DNA of 64,000 bases from Paragorgia papillata (GCA_035771165.1 JAWNZC010000311.1:1853501-1917500); one strand, 5' to 3'. Shown: positions 23,350-36,000, counted from the first letter of the stretch. Program-made: numbers and translations. Notes: a model not told the origin generated them from the sequence alone.

Positions 23350-25000
23350 AGTGCAACCGGGATCTCGGTTATTAGATCGGTCTAGCTCAACTACCTGGGC
23401 TGGAACGTCAGAGCTGCGTATACGCGACAATGTTTGTCTATACAAGTTCCTTCTGGACAACGTTGTATTTCACAAGTTCTGTTTGCTCGTGTCTAGGTTA
23501 TAAATTGAAAACGTACTCGCAAAAGTGCGATTCTGGGTATCGTGCATGGGAAAATAAATGCAGCTCGGGTAGCAGGGCTAGAAATTGTCATGTAAACACA
23601 GGATGAAAGCATTGAAAGGTAAAGCAAGCATCTTGTTCATGCAGAGTCGGGAATTCCCTGTTTGTACACACTGCGCGGTCACTGCTTCCTGCATTAACGT
23701 ACGCAGTCACAAACGCACCTTCATTTTACTCGTATTCAGTTTCGATCATATATTATTGTGATCCCAAATTGACAATTTTTTCCATCACCTATATAAAATC
23801 TTCATGAATGTGTGTAATTTGATCTGTCTGCGTTGACTTCGTTCTCTCGCAAACGTGTGTCTGATATGTTTGAAAAAGCCGTGTAAACTTTACAGTTATG
23901 AAAGAGATATACCGCGTTTCAGCGTTTCTTCGACAGGTTCACAATTTAGCGGACAGAAGGCCCTGCGGAATCGACGTTTTACCAGAACCGAAGCTGGAGG
24001 AGATAAACCTGAGTTTTACATGTATAATTAAATACACACCTAATAGACACTCAGTCTTTGCAAGTCATCTCTTGTCATCTTAATACCTCTCCTCATTTCG
24101 CTAGACAGTTTGGGTGTATCTTTCGTAATCTCATCATTGTAGGCTTAAAAAAAACAGCAAAGCAGCTGGTGTATGCTCGCTGTAATTTACAAATACGACA
24201 TTGCCCGTTGAATGCCACATCGCCCATTGCTTTGTTTGTTTACATGCATTCAGAAAGCGCGCTGGATTATACTGAACTGAATACCAACAAAAGCTTCATA
24301 GAAGACCTCGTTCGGTTTGTCAAAAAATTTGCACTGTTTCGCATGGCAGGTTTTCTATATGTGCAAGGGCTACGCCAAGGTTACAGAAATCAGCAGCCGG
24401 AGTGAACGCCTAAGCAGGCGTCTTGTTTTATGTAATAGTTTGGTGTTTTCTGGGTTTGACGCTAAAAATCCGAAAAACAGAATAAAAATAAAATTGAAAA
24501 TTTATCCTTTTATTTTTAAAATAAAAGAATAAATAAGTCAAGAATCCGAAATAATAAAAATCAATGGTTTTGTTCTTGCCAAAGCTCACTTTTTATGGCT
24601 GAAATGACTTGTCAAAACACGCTGAATTGCTGAGGTTTTGCACTTTTGGTTTTAATAATATTGTTTGGATCGTGTTTTGAGCAATATTCATGAACCGGAA
24701 CCCGGCAGACTTTAGGCAAAACTTTAGGCTCCAGTCCTCTGATATGGAATTATGGGCATGCGCAAAACATGGCCGATCTGCAAGACGCTCTCACGTGTGC
24801 TTTCAAGCTGCAGCTCGCTCTTTATGTAAATATCTTGGATGTGCCGTGATGGCGGGCCTACCAGATTGTGCGTGGTTCTCTGTTAGTACCTTCACAGATC
24901 CTGCAAACACTGCAAAATTTGTCTTGCTAACTCTTATGTCTTATTGATCTGAATTAGTTAGGCAATGGCTAATCTATTATATCAACACATTGTACTATGT
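23350..25000. other. Intergenic, short frames only
   Basis: Several frames of 60-115 codons (for example plus 24,058-24,405) have no motif, no coding-like composition and no splice support. I see no gene here. Confidence 0.5.
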
Positions 25001-27567
25001 CACGCCGGGCACGAAAGGGCCAAAAATCGCCGGGATTCAACAGTTGACGTTACTATTGGCCAGCGGAAGCGAGCACCACAACAGAAAAAAGATGGCGGCT
25101 TCTTTTTCGCAAAAAGAGCGGTGTATAAACGTTTCTTTCTAGACGCAGCAGCATGAATTACATTTTATTGAAAATGAGTTGAGGTGTACAAAGGTATCTA
25201 TGATTTCAGAGAAGTTTGGCTAGTAAATACAGATTAAATTGCTCAGTAAAACCTCTACAGTGTAGCTTCAAACTCTATGTTTTGTTTTGTTTTATGCATT
25301 CTTTATATATTTTGATTTGAAGTTTGGTGGGGAAATTTCTAAAGTCAAACGATGAAACGACTGCATTGACTTTGTGCTTGTATAGCTTTTATCTATAGTC
25401 TAACTAAGAGGTCTAACTAAGAGTATAAGTTTCAATTAAAGTGTTAGAAATATGAACAACAGTATGGGATAAAATGATACCAGGCAGTTTGGCTTTAAAA
25501 TTTGTGTTTGCGGAAAACCTATCCTGCTTACAGCGCGAAATATCCAAGAAAAAACTTCTTTTTTTTCAAATAAACTCTTAAACAGTACATACATTTAGTA
25601 ACTTAACATTTACAACATTATACTGTCAGTTTTTGATAAAAACTTGGTTCATAATAACAAGAAATTTTCATCAACAATGGCTATACACATCTAACACTAG
25701 TATTTGTAATAATAAAACCATGTAACCAGTTCATGTAGGAAATTTCTGTCCCAGTTAACCTCGCATGAATGAGATGCCAGCTAACTCAGTAGGCCGGCCC
25801 AAATTTTAGCAAGGAAATTCAGTATTGTAATAGATGGGTCTGTCAATTTAGCCACAATGGTATAAACATGGGCTTAGAAGCAACTAAAACATGAAGTAAT
25901 AGTGGCCTGGGCCTATGTCAACATGTCCAATGTAGGTATCTGAAGCCAGACTCATATTGATACTGTATATGTACATGTACATGTAGCCGGGCTTAATACT
26001 GTCCATGTGGCCAGACTCATATTGATACTGTATATGTACATGCAGCTGGGCTCGTATTAATAATGTTCATATAGCCAGACTCATATTGATACTGTATATG
26101 TACATGTAGCCGGGTTCATATTAATACTGTCCATGTAGCCAGACTCATATTGATACTGTATATGTACATGCAGCCGGGCTCGTATTAATACTGTCCATGT
26201 AGCCAGGCTCATATTGATACTGTACATGTTATTAATGGGGCTAAGAATCAACAAAGTCATTAATAGTGTGGCTCTGCAGCCAAGTCCATATACATGTAGT
26301 TAATAAACCAGAAATTACTATCAACCAGAACCAGAAAAATAGATTGTGACATGTTGATGCATCTATCAATGTACCATCATTCGTTGTTACTATCAGCTAC
26401 TGTAAAGGCTAGCGTATAATATTTGACGATTAGACTGATCATGCCAATAACTGTAAAAGCAGGCCAAAATAGCATTTGTGTACATGCAAATTGATTTATA
26501 TATACATGTGACAGTAAAATATGATTTCAATCTTCAGCAACTAGAATTTATTTGCAAAAACCACACTAGTTTTGACTGTACCATTGACTTCATTAAACCA
26601 GTACTGTTAAAATATATCTGTAGTACACAACAAATGATTTAAGGTAATCTGGCAAAGACACCAAGTAGACATTTTCCAGACTGTTATAAGGTCACACCGT
26701 AAATGTTATTAAAGACATATACTATGTAAACCAGAACAAAAAAAAATACACATCCTGATGTCAGTGCCAGGCTGCTAGATACATACAATTAAAATGAACC
26801 CAATATTGGGTTTTTTCCACCTATTATTGTGGATTTCTCAAAGAAACAATTAGAAAATATATTAAAAGTATCAAGACTCTAGCACCATGCTACAAATAGC
26901 AAATAATTTCGACTGTTTACATTCCTTACATTATAAAATTTCGCTACCTCTCTTGTCTTTGTAAGGCACTGACTGGCACATCCTTAAGCCTAAATTTGTC
27001 GACCATACTAATCACCTCCATTTATAGACAAAGTACAAACTTTGAAATGTCAAATAATGTGAATATTCCCTTCGCTTCTTAATGTATTTTATGTCCATGC
27101 ATAAGTCCAAACGCACGTTGTTGGCCTGAGATGCCTCGTTGAAATTCCCAAATAATCGAAAATCTAAGCTTAAACTTCCAAAACCAAAAAGAACAGATTT
27201 GAGACCAAAACTCCAGGCATCAGTTGAACGAGGAATTCCACCCAAGGATAATACTGTTAAAAAATAAAACAAGCCTCAAAATTTCCTTTGTTTGAGCAGC
27301 ATCCTATTCTTCGAAAATCCATAAAGTTTGACGCTTCCCACAAAGAAGTCATCTGAAGAAAACATAGCATGTTTGGTATCACAATGAAGCTTTAGACAAG
27401 CTCTGTTCATTTCTGACACTCAATGTTTCTCCGAGTAAATACGATCGTCATCCAAGGGCTTCAAATTCGACGACTCGGGCAAGATTGGTATTCGTAACCA
27501 GACTCCCACATTTGCCGCTCGTCGAACATGGCGATTTTGGATTTTGGCGCCTTTTATGCCCGGCGTG
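25001..27567. mobile_element. Possible 2.57-kb DNA element with CACGCCGGGCA ends
   Basis: The left end reads CACGCCGGGCACGAAAGG and the right end is its inverted counterpart CCTTTTATGCCCGGCGTG. The inverted similarity continues about 35 bp with gaps (CCAAAA, ATCGCC). Three-base TGT flanks both ends, which could be a target duplication or chance. The interior has no transposase; it holds a 64-bp minisatellite and AT-rich DNA. CAC...GTG ends with a 3-bp duplication would resemble CACTA-type elements, but the evidence is thin. Confidence 0.4.
25945..26243 (+). repeat. 64-bp minisatellite, about 4.6 copies
   Basis: Each unit starts CCAGACTCATATTGATACTG, then TATATGTACATG, a (C/T)AGC(C/T)GGG core and TATTAATACTGTCCATGTAG. 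Units are 64-65 bp and differ by a few bases; the last is truncated. Confidence 0.9.
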
Positions 27568-27569
27568 TG

Positions 27570-30040
27570 TTGCTTTATAAATCCTTTCTTGTGATATATA
27601 TAATTATGTTATTTACCGGCTGGGAGGTCCGTATAGAAAAATATTTGCCCGAGGTCTTAACATAATTGAATTAAGTTGCGTAATCGAGATGACGTTCACG
27701 TGATATTCAAAAGTCCAAAGTTTATCGTTCGAGAGTAAATAACTGCCGACATGCAGTCTGACAGGGAAGCTTGGAACCTTTTTTGTTATAAAAAAAAAAT
27801 TCAAAACTTGAAGATCTAGTTACGAAGGGAAGTCAAAATGCAGTCCAAGTGTTTTTAAAGTTTAATTGATAAAGATTCTTCGTCGTTCTTCTTCATCGCG
27901 TGCTCGTTTTTGGCTGTTCGCTTGGAAAGTCGCTTTCAATATTTGGCTGACTGCATGAAAATTGAAAGTGTGGTCCTTGAGTTTGAAGACGAAAATGCTT
28001 GTAGTAAGCCATTTGTAATTTCAAGTTTCAAGGACATGAGATAACTAGAAATACATGAATGCAACAACCCCTCGACCGCTTTTATTAAATGCTTTTTTTA
28101 AACACCCCCACCCCCCCCCCCCCCACCCACCCTGATTAAAATAAGCACTCCATAAAATCAAACAGATATAAAAACAAATGATAATCCTCAAGATAATTAT
28201 ATAATTTATGGATAAGATGACTAAACTGATTTAACATATCAAAGCAAAACTTAGATTTTACTATTAAATTCTGGTTGTACAAAATATGTTTTTAGGAGGT
28301 TTATTCAAAAGGGATTATTTTTAGTAAGCCTTAAATGGCTTCCTTATGCATACATGTTCGGCAAAGGCCGAATTAAAAGTCAACAGCTTAAAAATTACAT
28401 TTATAATAGAGTCCGAGATAAAAACAATTCAGTATAATCGGATTCTAGAAAGAAATATTAAACAGACAACGTTTCAGTCGAAAATTTGGAAATACAGCAA
28501 AAAAAATCGCCAAAGCCCATGAGTATTTAATATTAAAAAGTGCATGCAATGCCATTGAAAAACATCACGTCTACATAAGCTTATAAAGGTAGTGTTTTAA
28601 GTTAGCTTTAGTTCAGCTGATTTATGGTTTGGACGAGCAAAGGGAAAGCACGAAAACGTAAAGCTGTATGTTGTTTAGTGAAAACTTGAAAACTTGAAAA
28701 CTTGAAAACAACAAGAATCCTACCGTTGATTTGACCACGGAGTGACTTCAAACACTGCAATTCAGATCGAGTTTTTGTTTACCATACGGCGTTTGGTTTC
28801 TTCAAGTTCTCTGTTCAAGTTGTTCAAGTTCAAGTTTTCAAGATATATATATTAAACAGGTTGTTTGTATCCTTCTTTTCTTCGTGCTCCATTTCGTTTC
28901 GTTTAGATAAACGAAAGCAAAATACTATTTGTTTGAGAGTTTATACTTTTCTTCGTCGCTAGGCACCAGTGCCCAACAATTCTTACCGCGTGACACCGTG
29001 CCAAATATATATATATATTTGTATACAGTTTACATGAATTTTTGTAAATACCCCCTGATTAGAAAACATTTATGCAACCCCCCTTGCCCTCTTTTTTGTT
29101 GGGGGCCTGGAAATAGGCGACAGGCAGGTGTAAAAATTTTGTCAAAATATTAAGGTTTACAGTTCTTTTATTCTATGTTTACAAAAAACTACAGCATCGC
29201 TACAGCATCTGAAAACATTTTTCAAAAACATTGAATTGATTGAAAACTACTCAAACAACTACCTGGCTGGCCGCCACGGCTATATTGATTGATGGCATTT
29301 CAAATTCCTTTAAGCTATTATTAAACAAAAACAATTTTTTATTTCGAAATCTGAAGAGCTGAAACTGTTTTCACTTACATGTTAACAAATATTTCCACAG
29401 CATTTGTACGTTTTACAGAAGAAAAATTTCTCCATTTCAGTCCGAGTTTTGTGCCAAATTATGGACAAGCTACGTTAAGTCACAAGTGGTTATACAATAA
29501 GAAAACCATTTAAACGAAGATATTAAAACGGCAGGCACAGATAAATACAACAGGCAAGCAAAATGACATGCAATGGATACGTTTAAAACACTTTAAGGAC
29601 ACACAAAAAAGAAAACAAAATTAACAGTGATAGGATGTAAACAGGGAAACTTGAACAGTTTGCTACTAAATGTTCATGTGATTACTGAGAGCGGCTGCTC
29701 TACATTTTTTACCGTAAACTTTTCGCCGGTCTTTATTTCTTCGTTGGTTTTCAAGTTTTACTATTGCTTTTTCCTCCTTTAGAGTTTCGATTTGACTCGG
29801 GTTTCCTTCTACTCAAGACGTTGTTTTGCTTTCATGCGTAGACGTTGATTAATTTGTTTCTGTTCTTTCAAAAGTGATATATACGTTTCCTATAAACTCC
29901 TTTCTCAAGTCTTTTTGTCAAGAAAAAATTATGTTGATATCTGAAATCTTTTTTTCAAGAACTACATTGTTCCCAGTGCCCCACAATCTTAACCGTGCAT
30001 GGTCCGTCCACACATATATACAAATAAATAAATATTCAGA
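27570..30040. other. Repeat-poor to low-complexity interval, no gene
   Basis: Contains a C-tract near 28,104-28,131 (G-quadruplex potential on the minus strand), a short tandem of AAAACTTG near 28,680-28,710 with an inverted counterpart (TTCAAG repeats near 28,815-28,842), and an (AT)n run near 29,007. No coding frame is convincing. Confidence 0.55.
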
Positions 30041-30047
30041 TGTAAAT

Positions 30048-30091
30048 GACTCCACGCGTGTCGAGATTAGCACCCTCACCGGGCTCCGGGC
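30048..30091 (+). repeat. Left fragment of interrupted GC-rich tandem repeat
   Basis: ACTCCACGCGTGTCGAGATT and AGCACCCTCACCGGGCTCCG here reappear in direct orientation at 46,266-46,311, immediately beyond the 16-kb composite element. The sequence up to TCCGGGC is therefore the pre-insertion target. Confidence 0.75.
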
Positions 30092-31309
30092 CACAGAATA
30101 AGGATTAACCAGAAATCCGACTCAGTGTCGGCACCTTTGATGTAAGCGTCCTCGCGAAATGTCGGCCTCGCGATCCCGACGCCATTTTGAAAGTAAGTGC
30201 CCCCGGGAAATTACCCCTCTCGTCCTTGCGACCCTCGGACTCCTGTATTCAATTACTCTTGGCCTCACTGATCTCTATAAAAGGACTGGATAGAGCAACT
30301 ATTGTTCAGGAATTGATGCCGGAAGTGAGCGTGGCGGCCATCTTACTAGGACCCACTTGGGTCCTAAACAATATGGCGTACATAGGAATGGAAAGCAGTT
30401 TAACGACGTTTTTCGCCAAATTCGGGAAGTTTGCGAAGATTTACCATCGAATTAAGGTTCGTAATCTTATTTTATGTTAGACTGAAAGCCAGCCGCCGAT
30501 CTCATCTCGTTCTCACTCGCTAAGAGAGGCGTCTGAATTCAATAGGCGATAATGCCGTCCAGTGACGTCACTACCAAGAAACCTGGTAGTGAAATCTGAT
30601 TGGTTGACATGTTTCTAATTTGGGATAATTATAGAATTATAGAATAATAAACAATCTGAATTCCTTCCATCTTGTCAAATATACGGCGGCTGGTTTTCAG
30701 ACTACAGAATACTCTCAACTTGGTAGCTATTTAATGCAGGGCTGTGATATTTTGGACTCCGATGCATATGGACTTTCATGTTGACGAGTTTTGATTATTT
30801 GAATGGTTCCGAGGGGAAAAGCAGTGAGTATCGTATATCAAGTGGCATGGTATATTGCGCGCGGCATCTTGTCAGTTGTGGAACAAGATGGCTAGTAATT
30901 TCAGAACTACTCATTGTTAAAATATATTGTGTAGGTATGTTATTAGATGTTGAATAAGCTTTCATTCCATGTATAGTTCAAGTTTCTCCGTTATGTGAAA
31001 CTTGTTAAAATGTCAAAAATGTGCGAACCGTTGTTTGAAATATTATTACCGAATAGACAGGAAAATTAGGAAATTGACGTCTCACAAGTGTTAATACAGA
31101 ATTTTAGATTTTTTTAAAATACTTAACGCGCAACATCGCGAGATATATATCACACAGAAGCTATTGAAAAACGCTATTTGCATGGGGTAGAAATTTCTAG
31201 TTTTTAGCTAAACGGAAAATATTTTTAAAAATAATGGGGAAACGCCTGTCATTTGATTCATTGCGTGAATGTATTGTTGACTTCGAATTACAGTGTAACC
31301 TTCTGAACG

Positions 31310-31750
31310 CTAAAATCCACTTTTATTCTGTATTTTAGTATTTCACTCTGGCTATATTATTAACGGCAAACCATTCTAGTCGTTAGGCCACTAAGGTTAT
31401 ACCAAAACCTACTCTGACCGCTGAGGCCAGAGTATAAAAAAAATATTGAAGCCTATACCAGGCGATTTTATGCGTCCCTGCCTGGGAGGCCGATCATGGC
31501 CAGAAATTCAAGACATGCGCCTGTTGCTTGACAGCGGTTTTCCGTGTGAAAATTGCACGCGCCTGCCATTTTCGCAGCGGGTTAGCGTTTGATTACCTCG
31601 TACTTCATAGTGAAGGAGACGAAATGGCCGCGAACACAGCATAGGGTATACGGCATCACAAGGGGATAAATGAGGCACCAGCATGTTCACCCATACTAAC
31701 CCTCATTGCTAATAGAAAGCCCTGATTCTGAGCTTCGTTTTGATATCAAA
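31310..31750. other. Interior of 7.19-kb element, no gene
   Basis: Mixed sequence between the long TIR and the Ulp1-like element. A weak inverted match to 36,720-36,800 suggests it is a decayed part of the TIR. No coding frame with motifs. Confidence 0.5.
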
Positions 31751-32226
31751 TATGGCCGACTTTTTAAAAAGACTTGCGGCTAAATACAGGAATCGCACAT
31801 ACCACTTTATAACTGATTACATGAAGTCTTCAAGAACAACAGTGGAAGACCGCTGGCAAATTCGAAATTCCATGAAGTCATGACTATGGGCTCGAGATTG
31901 GTCATAACACAAATGATGTAATCAGTGTTTTACCGCTGACTAGGAAACATTGTTTTAATGAATATATTATTTTGCGGGAAAATTAAATTGATTTCATGTG
32001 ATATTCAAATATATTTTAATATAAACTCTTTGTGTCACTGAATCGATAAATGTAATGTAGTATGTAGTATAGAAGTCGAGTCCCACAGACGGAATGGCAG
32101 GAAGCCAAGCAGAGGTAAGCTTTTCTTAACATATTTTTTTGAATCTACATGTACTTTTGTCAGAAGTATTTAGATACGCGTACACGAGTTTTTTGTTTAA
32201 ATTTTATTAAAGAAATCGCTGTTGCG

Positions 32227-32294
32227 CGCGCGACCTGTATAAAGTTGAAACTATTTAAATGGTTAAATAGTTTCAACTTTATACAGGTCGCGCG
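32227..32294. repeat. Perfect 32-bp-arm palindrome
   Basis: CGCGCGACCTGTATAAAG and the following TTGAAACTATTTAA are mirrored exactly on the other side of an ATGG loop. All 32 positions pair, giving a cruciform- or hairpin-forming sequence. Confidence 0.95.
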
Positions 32295-32517
32295 TGATTA
32301 ATTACAGCTCTAGGTCGATACACATTAGAAACAGGGAGCCCCCCCTGACACTTGCCCCCCCTGACACTAATATTTGAACCTAATTTGAAAGCATAGAAAA
32401 TCTGGTGGGTTATAAAAATCACCCCACCCACTGATCCACTATAAAATCTCTGGCACCAGTTATCTACAGTTACATGTAGTTCAGTTTTTCTTCTTACTAT
32501 AGTTAGATAAATGAGTC

Positions 32518-32775
32518 AGCCCCCTCCCTCTAGTAAACCCCCTCCCTCTAATAAACCCCCTCCCTCTAATAAACCCCCCTCCCTCTAATAAACCCCCTCC
32601 CTCTAATAAACCCCCTCCCTCTAATAAATCCCCCTCCCTCTAATAAATCCCCCTCCCTCTAATAAACCCTGTCCCTCTAATAACCCCCCCCCCCCTCTAA
32701 TAAACCCCCTCCCTCTAATAAACCCCCTCCCTCTAATAAACCCCCTCCCTCTAATAAACCCCCTCCACTAATAAC
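32518..32775 (+). repeat. 18-bp CCCCCTCCCTCTAATAAA minisatellite
   Basis: About 14 tandem copies with small length changes in the C-runs. The G-rich minus strand has regularly spaced GGG runs and could form quadruplexes. Confidence 0.95.
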
Positions 32776-34674
32776 CCCCTGTTGATAGCGTAAAATTTAT
32801 TAATAGAGGAAAAACAGTAATAATAAAATAGTAATAATAATAATATATACAAAAATTATTTATCAATTCTATTTTTAAAAAATGTCTTTTTTAAGCAATC
32901 AATTAGTCTGACAAATAACAGTGGTGCTGCTATGATTTTTTTGAAGGGAGGGGGGAATAGGGCAAGTTGTTAAAATGTTACAACATTTTTAGGGGGGGGT
33001 CAGGGTGTACTGAAAAAATAATTGGGTCTATAAAACAGTATTTCCTGCCTTGATTGAAGTGCATCATTACAGTTACACACTGCTGAATATTGATTTCCTA
33101 GAATTAGTAACTGGCCAAGGACAAAGCAGGGGAACACCTACCACATGGGGAAAAATGTGTGTTAATCCAGGTACAAAATTGCAATTTTTAATAACTAACT
33201 CTAATTTGTGATTGTACAACTATAGGTGTACTTCCTGAGGTATAATTCAAGAAAGTTTGCACCTAATAACATCAGCAAATTTAGTAGAGGTGATGCATTT
33301 GAGTGTACTCTTCCAGCAACAAAGTATGTGAGATCAGCCAACTTTGAAAGCCATGCTGAACCACAAGATGTGCTGAATCCATTCGATATGAAATCAATGC
33401 CCTCTGAGAATCAACTGAGCCTATGGAAGGATGGATTAACTGGTAATAACCGTGTTGTTGGACAATTGCAATATGTTGAAACATCATTTGGCAGGTTAGA
33501 CCTCAGTGACATCAATGCCTTGCTAAAGTTCCATACTGCAAAAGGCATAAAGTCAGCTGTAGAACAAGAAATCAACTGGTTCTCCAGAATATATAGCAAG
33601 CCACAAACAGTATCTCAACACCCACCAGCCTCCATAATCTCAGATTTTCAAGAAATGCTGTATCTCAATAGGTATGACCAAATATGTCAACCACATGGAA
33701 TGTCAGCAAATGAATTGGCAAAAATATGTGTCAATCGCTGGTTATCCTCTGATCACATATGCTGGATGATGAAAACACTTTGAAGGACTCCCAAACTGAT
33801 ACATACTGTGTTTATTTGAATGGTGTGTTGAACAGAGACCCTAAAACACTGCGCAGATTTGCTCGTGCAGGCCAGCAAATGCCATCCAAATTCCTCTTCG
33901 CGATTAATGTGGGTCGTAGTGAAACAGGGAAAACATTTTTCACCAAAAAGAGGCCATCCTGGGAAGAATGGAATAATTTAATTAGTATTTTTTTCTTCTT
34001 TTTCCTAGGTTCCTGGGTCTTCACAGTGAGGTGAAGATATGTACATGACATGTATATAATCACTGTTACTTACCATGAATATATATAGTTCAATATATGT
34101 ACTGTACTTGTACTGTTGTTACTGGTTCTTGTCACAAATATATATAGATTACTTAAAGTTAATAAAACCCTTGAGGCCAATTGAGGGGCCTTATAGAAGA
34201 ATACAGTAATGTGATAAATTTATAGCAATTGTTGTCAAACACTTTATATTAAGTCTTTTATTTTACTTAGGTTAATGTTATGCACTGTCTGACATGCAGC
34301 TGTAGCCTGTAGTGAATTATGCATCAGATATGTGCCTGACCCTGTAAATAGTTACTTTACTTTGAGACAAATAACTTGATAACATATGAAAGCTTAAAGT
34401 GTTGGTTGATTTTGTTATAAAATGTAATTAAAATTATAAATATAATATATAAGCAGCTTACCAATTACTTTTCAGTATTAAACTTACGAATATTTTCACA
34501 TTTTCACCAATTTTACGGATTTTAGGTCAGTCGCCAGCGGTCTTCCACTGTTGTTCTTGAAGACTTCGTGTAATCAGTTATAAAGTGGAATGTGCGATTC
34601 CTGTATTTAGCCGCAAGTTTAACAAAAGGTCCGCTATGCGTACATGTATCTGCGCCAAACCCACCACTGTGAGA

Positions 34675-34753
34675 ATCTTGTAAGATCTTAAGAAAAATCT
34701 TATAAGATTTTTACACGTAGATCTTATAAGATTTTAGCGAGATCTTATAAGAT
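34675..34753. repeat. Four phased ATCTTATAAGAT palindromes
   Basis: 12-bp palindromes start at 34,675 (one variant, ATCTTGTAAGAT), 34,697, 34,721 and 34,742. Spacings of 22, 24 and 21 bp are close to two helical turns. Likely protein-binding sites or part of an element end. Confidence 0.8.
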
Positions 34754-34990
34754 AATTAAAGAGAAAGTACACGTTCTCTGACCAAAATAATTTTTTATCA
34801 TGACTCACAAAAACTGTGGTAGATCACACTCACAAGTTTACTATAAGTCACGTTAAAAATACTTACCAGTTTTATCAGCAATATCCCCTGTCTCCGAAAT
34901 GTTTTAGTGCATAACTGCATGAAGGTATATGCCAATACGGCTGTTGAGCCGGACACCGCGGGTCTAAAGACCCCTGAATCGTCTGTACAG

Positions 34991-36000
34991 TAGGTTTGTG
35001 CCATTTTGGAAACTTATACCGTTAGATAGAGCGTTAATTCTGGACAACAAATATGAATTAGAAAAAATAGAATAGCAACGGAGAAAAATCTATTTGAACT
35101 GAGATGAGCGCCAAATATCAAATGGAAATTATCGGGTCAAACGCAATCAGTCATATTTAAAGTATCCCTGAATCGTCTGTAGGTTTGTGCCATTCACGAA
35201 ACTTGTACAGTTAGATAGAGCGTTAAACACTCTACAACATATGTGAATTAAAAAAAATCGTATAGAATAGAATCCTGAAAAAGCATAGTGTTTTAGTCAA
35301 AAACTTTGTCGGAAATATAGAATTTAACGGCTAGCAGCCGTATTGGGAATTTGGGATATATCTTCATTGCAGTTGAGCCACCGGATACCTCGTGTTTAAA
35401 GTATACCCCTGAATCGTCTGTAGGTTTGTGCCATTCACGAAACTTCTACAGTTAGATAGAGCGTTAAATTCTATACAACATATGTGAATTAGAAAACATG
35501 ATATAGAATAGCAACGGAGAAAAGGCTATTTGAACAGACATGAGCGCAAATATCAAATTGCATTATTACGCTATTTACTTGGCGTACGGTCAAACGCGGT
35601 CATATATAAAGTATATCTCTGAATCGTCTGTAGGTTTGTGCCATTTGGGAAACTTGCACGGTTAGATAGAGCGTTAAATTCTGTACAACGTATGTGAATT
35701 AGAACAAATCGTATAGAATAGCAACGGAAAAAAAATCTATTTGAACTGAGATGAGCGCAAATATCAAATTGCATTATTATGCATCACTTGGCGTACGGTC
35801 AAACGCAATCATTTTAAAGTATCCCTGAATCGTCTGTAGGTTTGTGCCATTAACGAAACTCGTACAGTTAGATAGAACGTTAAATTATGTACAAGATATG
35901 TGAATTTGAAACAATCGTATAGAATAGAACCCTGAAAATCGTGTATTTTAATCCAAAACTTTGTCGCTTCGGAGGACTTCGTGATATGGCGAACGAAATA
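34991..36000 (-). repeat. Five tandem units related to the 206-bp satellite
   Basis: Units begin at TAGGTTTGTGCC at 34,991, 35,180, 35,421, 35,631 and 35,837 (spacings 189, 241, 210 and 206 bp). They share with the satellite's right-arm orientation TTTGTGCCA, GAAACTT/GCGACTTAT, TAGAGCGTTAAATTCTGTAC, ACAACATATGTGAATT and AATCGTATAGAATAG. They also share a final TTTAAAG..CCTG..TCGT segment. Similarity is high for about 110 bp and weak elsewhere. These units lie inside the 7.19-kb transposon. Confidence 0.85.

Larger units (their letters stand above)
32094..34034 (+). pseudogene. Ulp1-protease-like transposon gene, broken
   Basis: A possible first exon, 32,094-32,114 (MAGSQAE, then GTAAGC), would splice to an acceptor CTATAG ending at 33,225. 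The long exon 33,226-33,783 has no recognisable domain until its end, where RWLSSDHICW appears. A frameshift near 33,770 moves the frame to DSQTDTYCVYLN, PKTLRRF and KFLFAINVGR. This WL-x-DxxI / CVYLN layout resembles the start of Ulp1-type cysteine protease domains in cnidarian and KDZ/Ginger transposon proteins. The His-Asp-Cys catalytic part is not seen, so the protease is truncated. Family assignment is from memory of the motif pattern. An intron of over 1 kb would contain the hairpin and the CCCTCC minisatellite. Confidence 0.4.
31752..34640. mobile_element. About 2.85-kb inverted-repeat element carrying a Ulp1-like fragment
   Basis: Near-perfect inverted repeats of 86 bp lie at 31,772-31,857 and 34,533-34,618, each with ACTTGCGGCTAAATACAGG and TTCAAGAACAACAGTGGAAG. 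Weaker similarity continues outward (ATGGCCGAC, CTTTT, TAAA), so the exact ends and target duplication cannot be fixed. The TIR resembles that of the 670-bp element at 51,552-52,221. Confidence 0.75.

Noticed and set aside
23898..25156. Run of short plus-strand frames as a multi-exon gene
   Set aside because: Frames overlap in different phases without credible splice sites or conserved motifs.
27012..27272. 86-codon minus frame MFYFLTVLSLGG
   Set aside because: No motif, no splice context and low-complexity surroundings.
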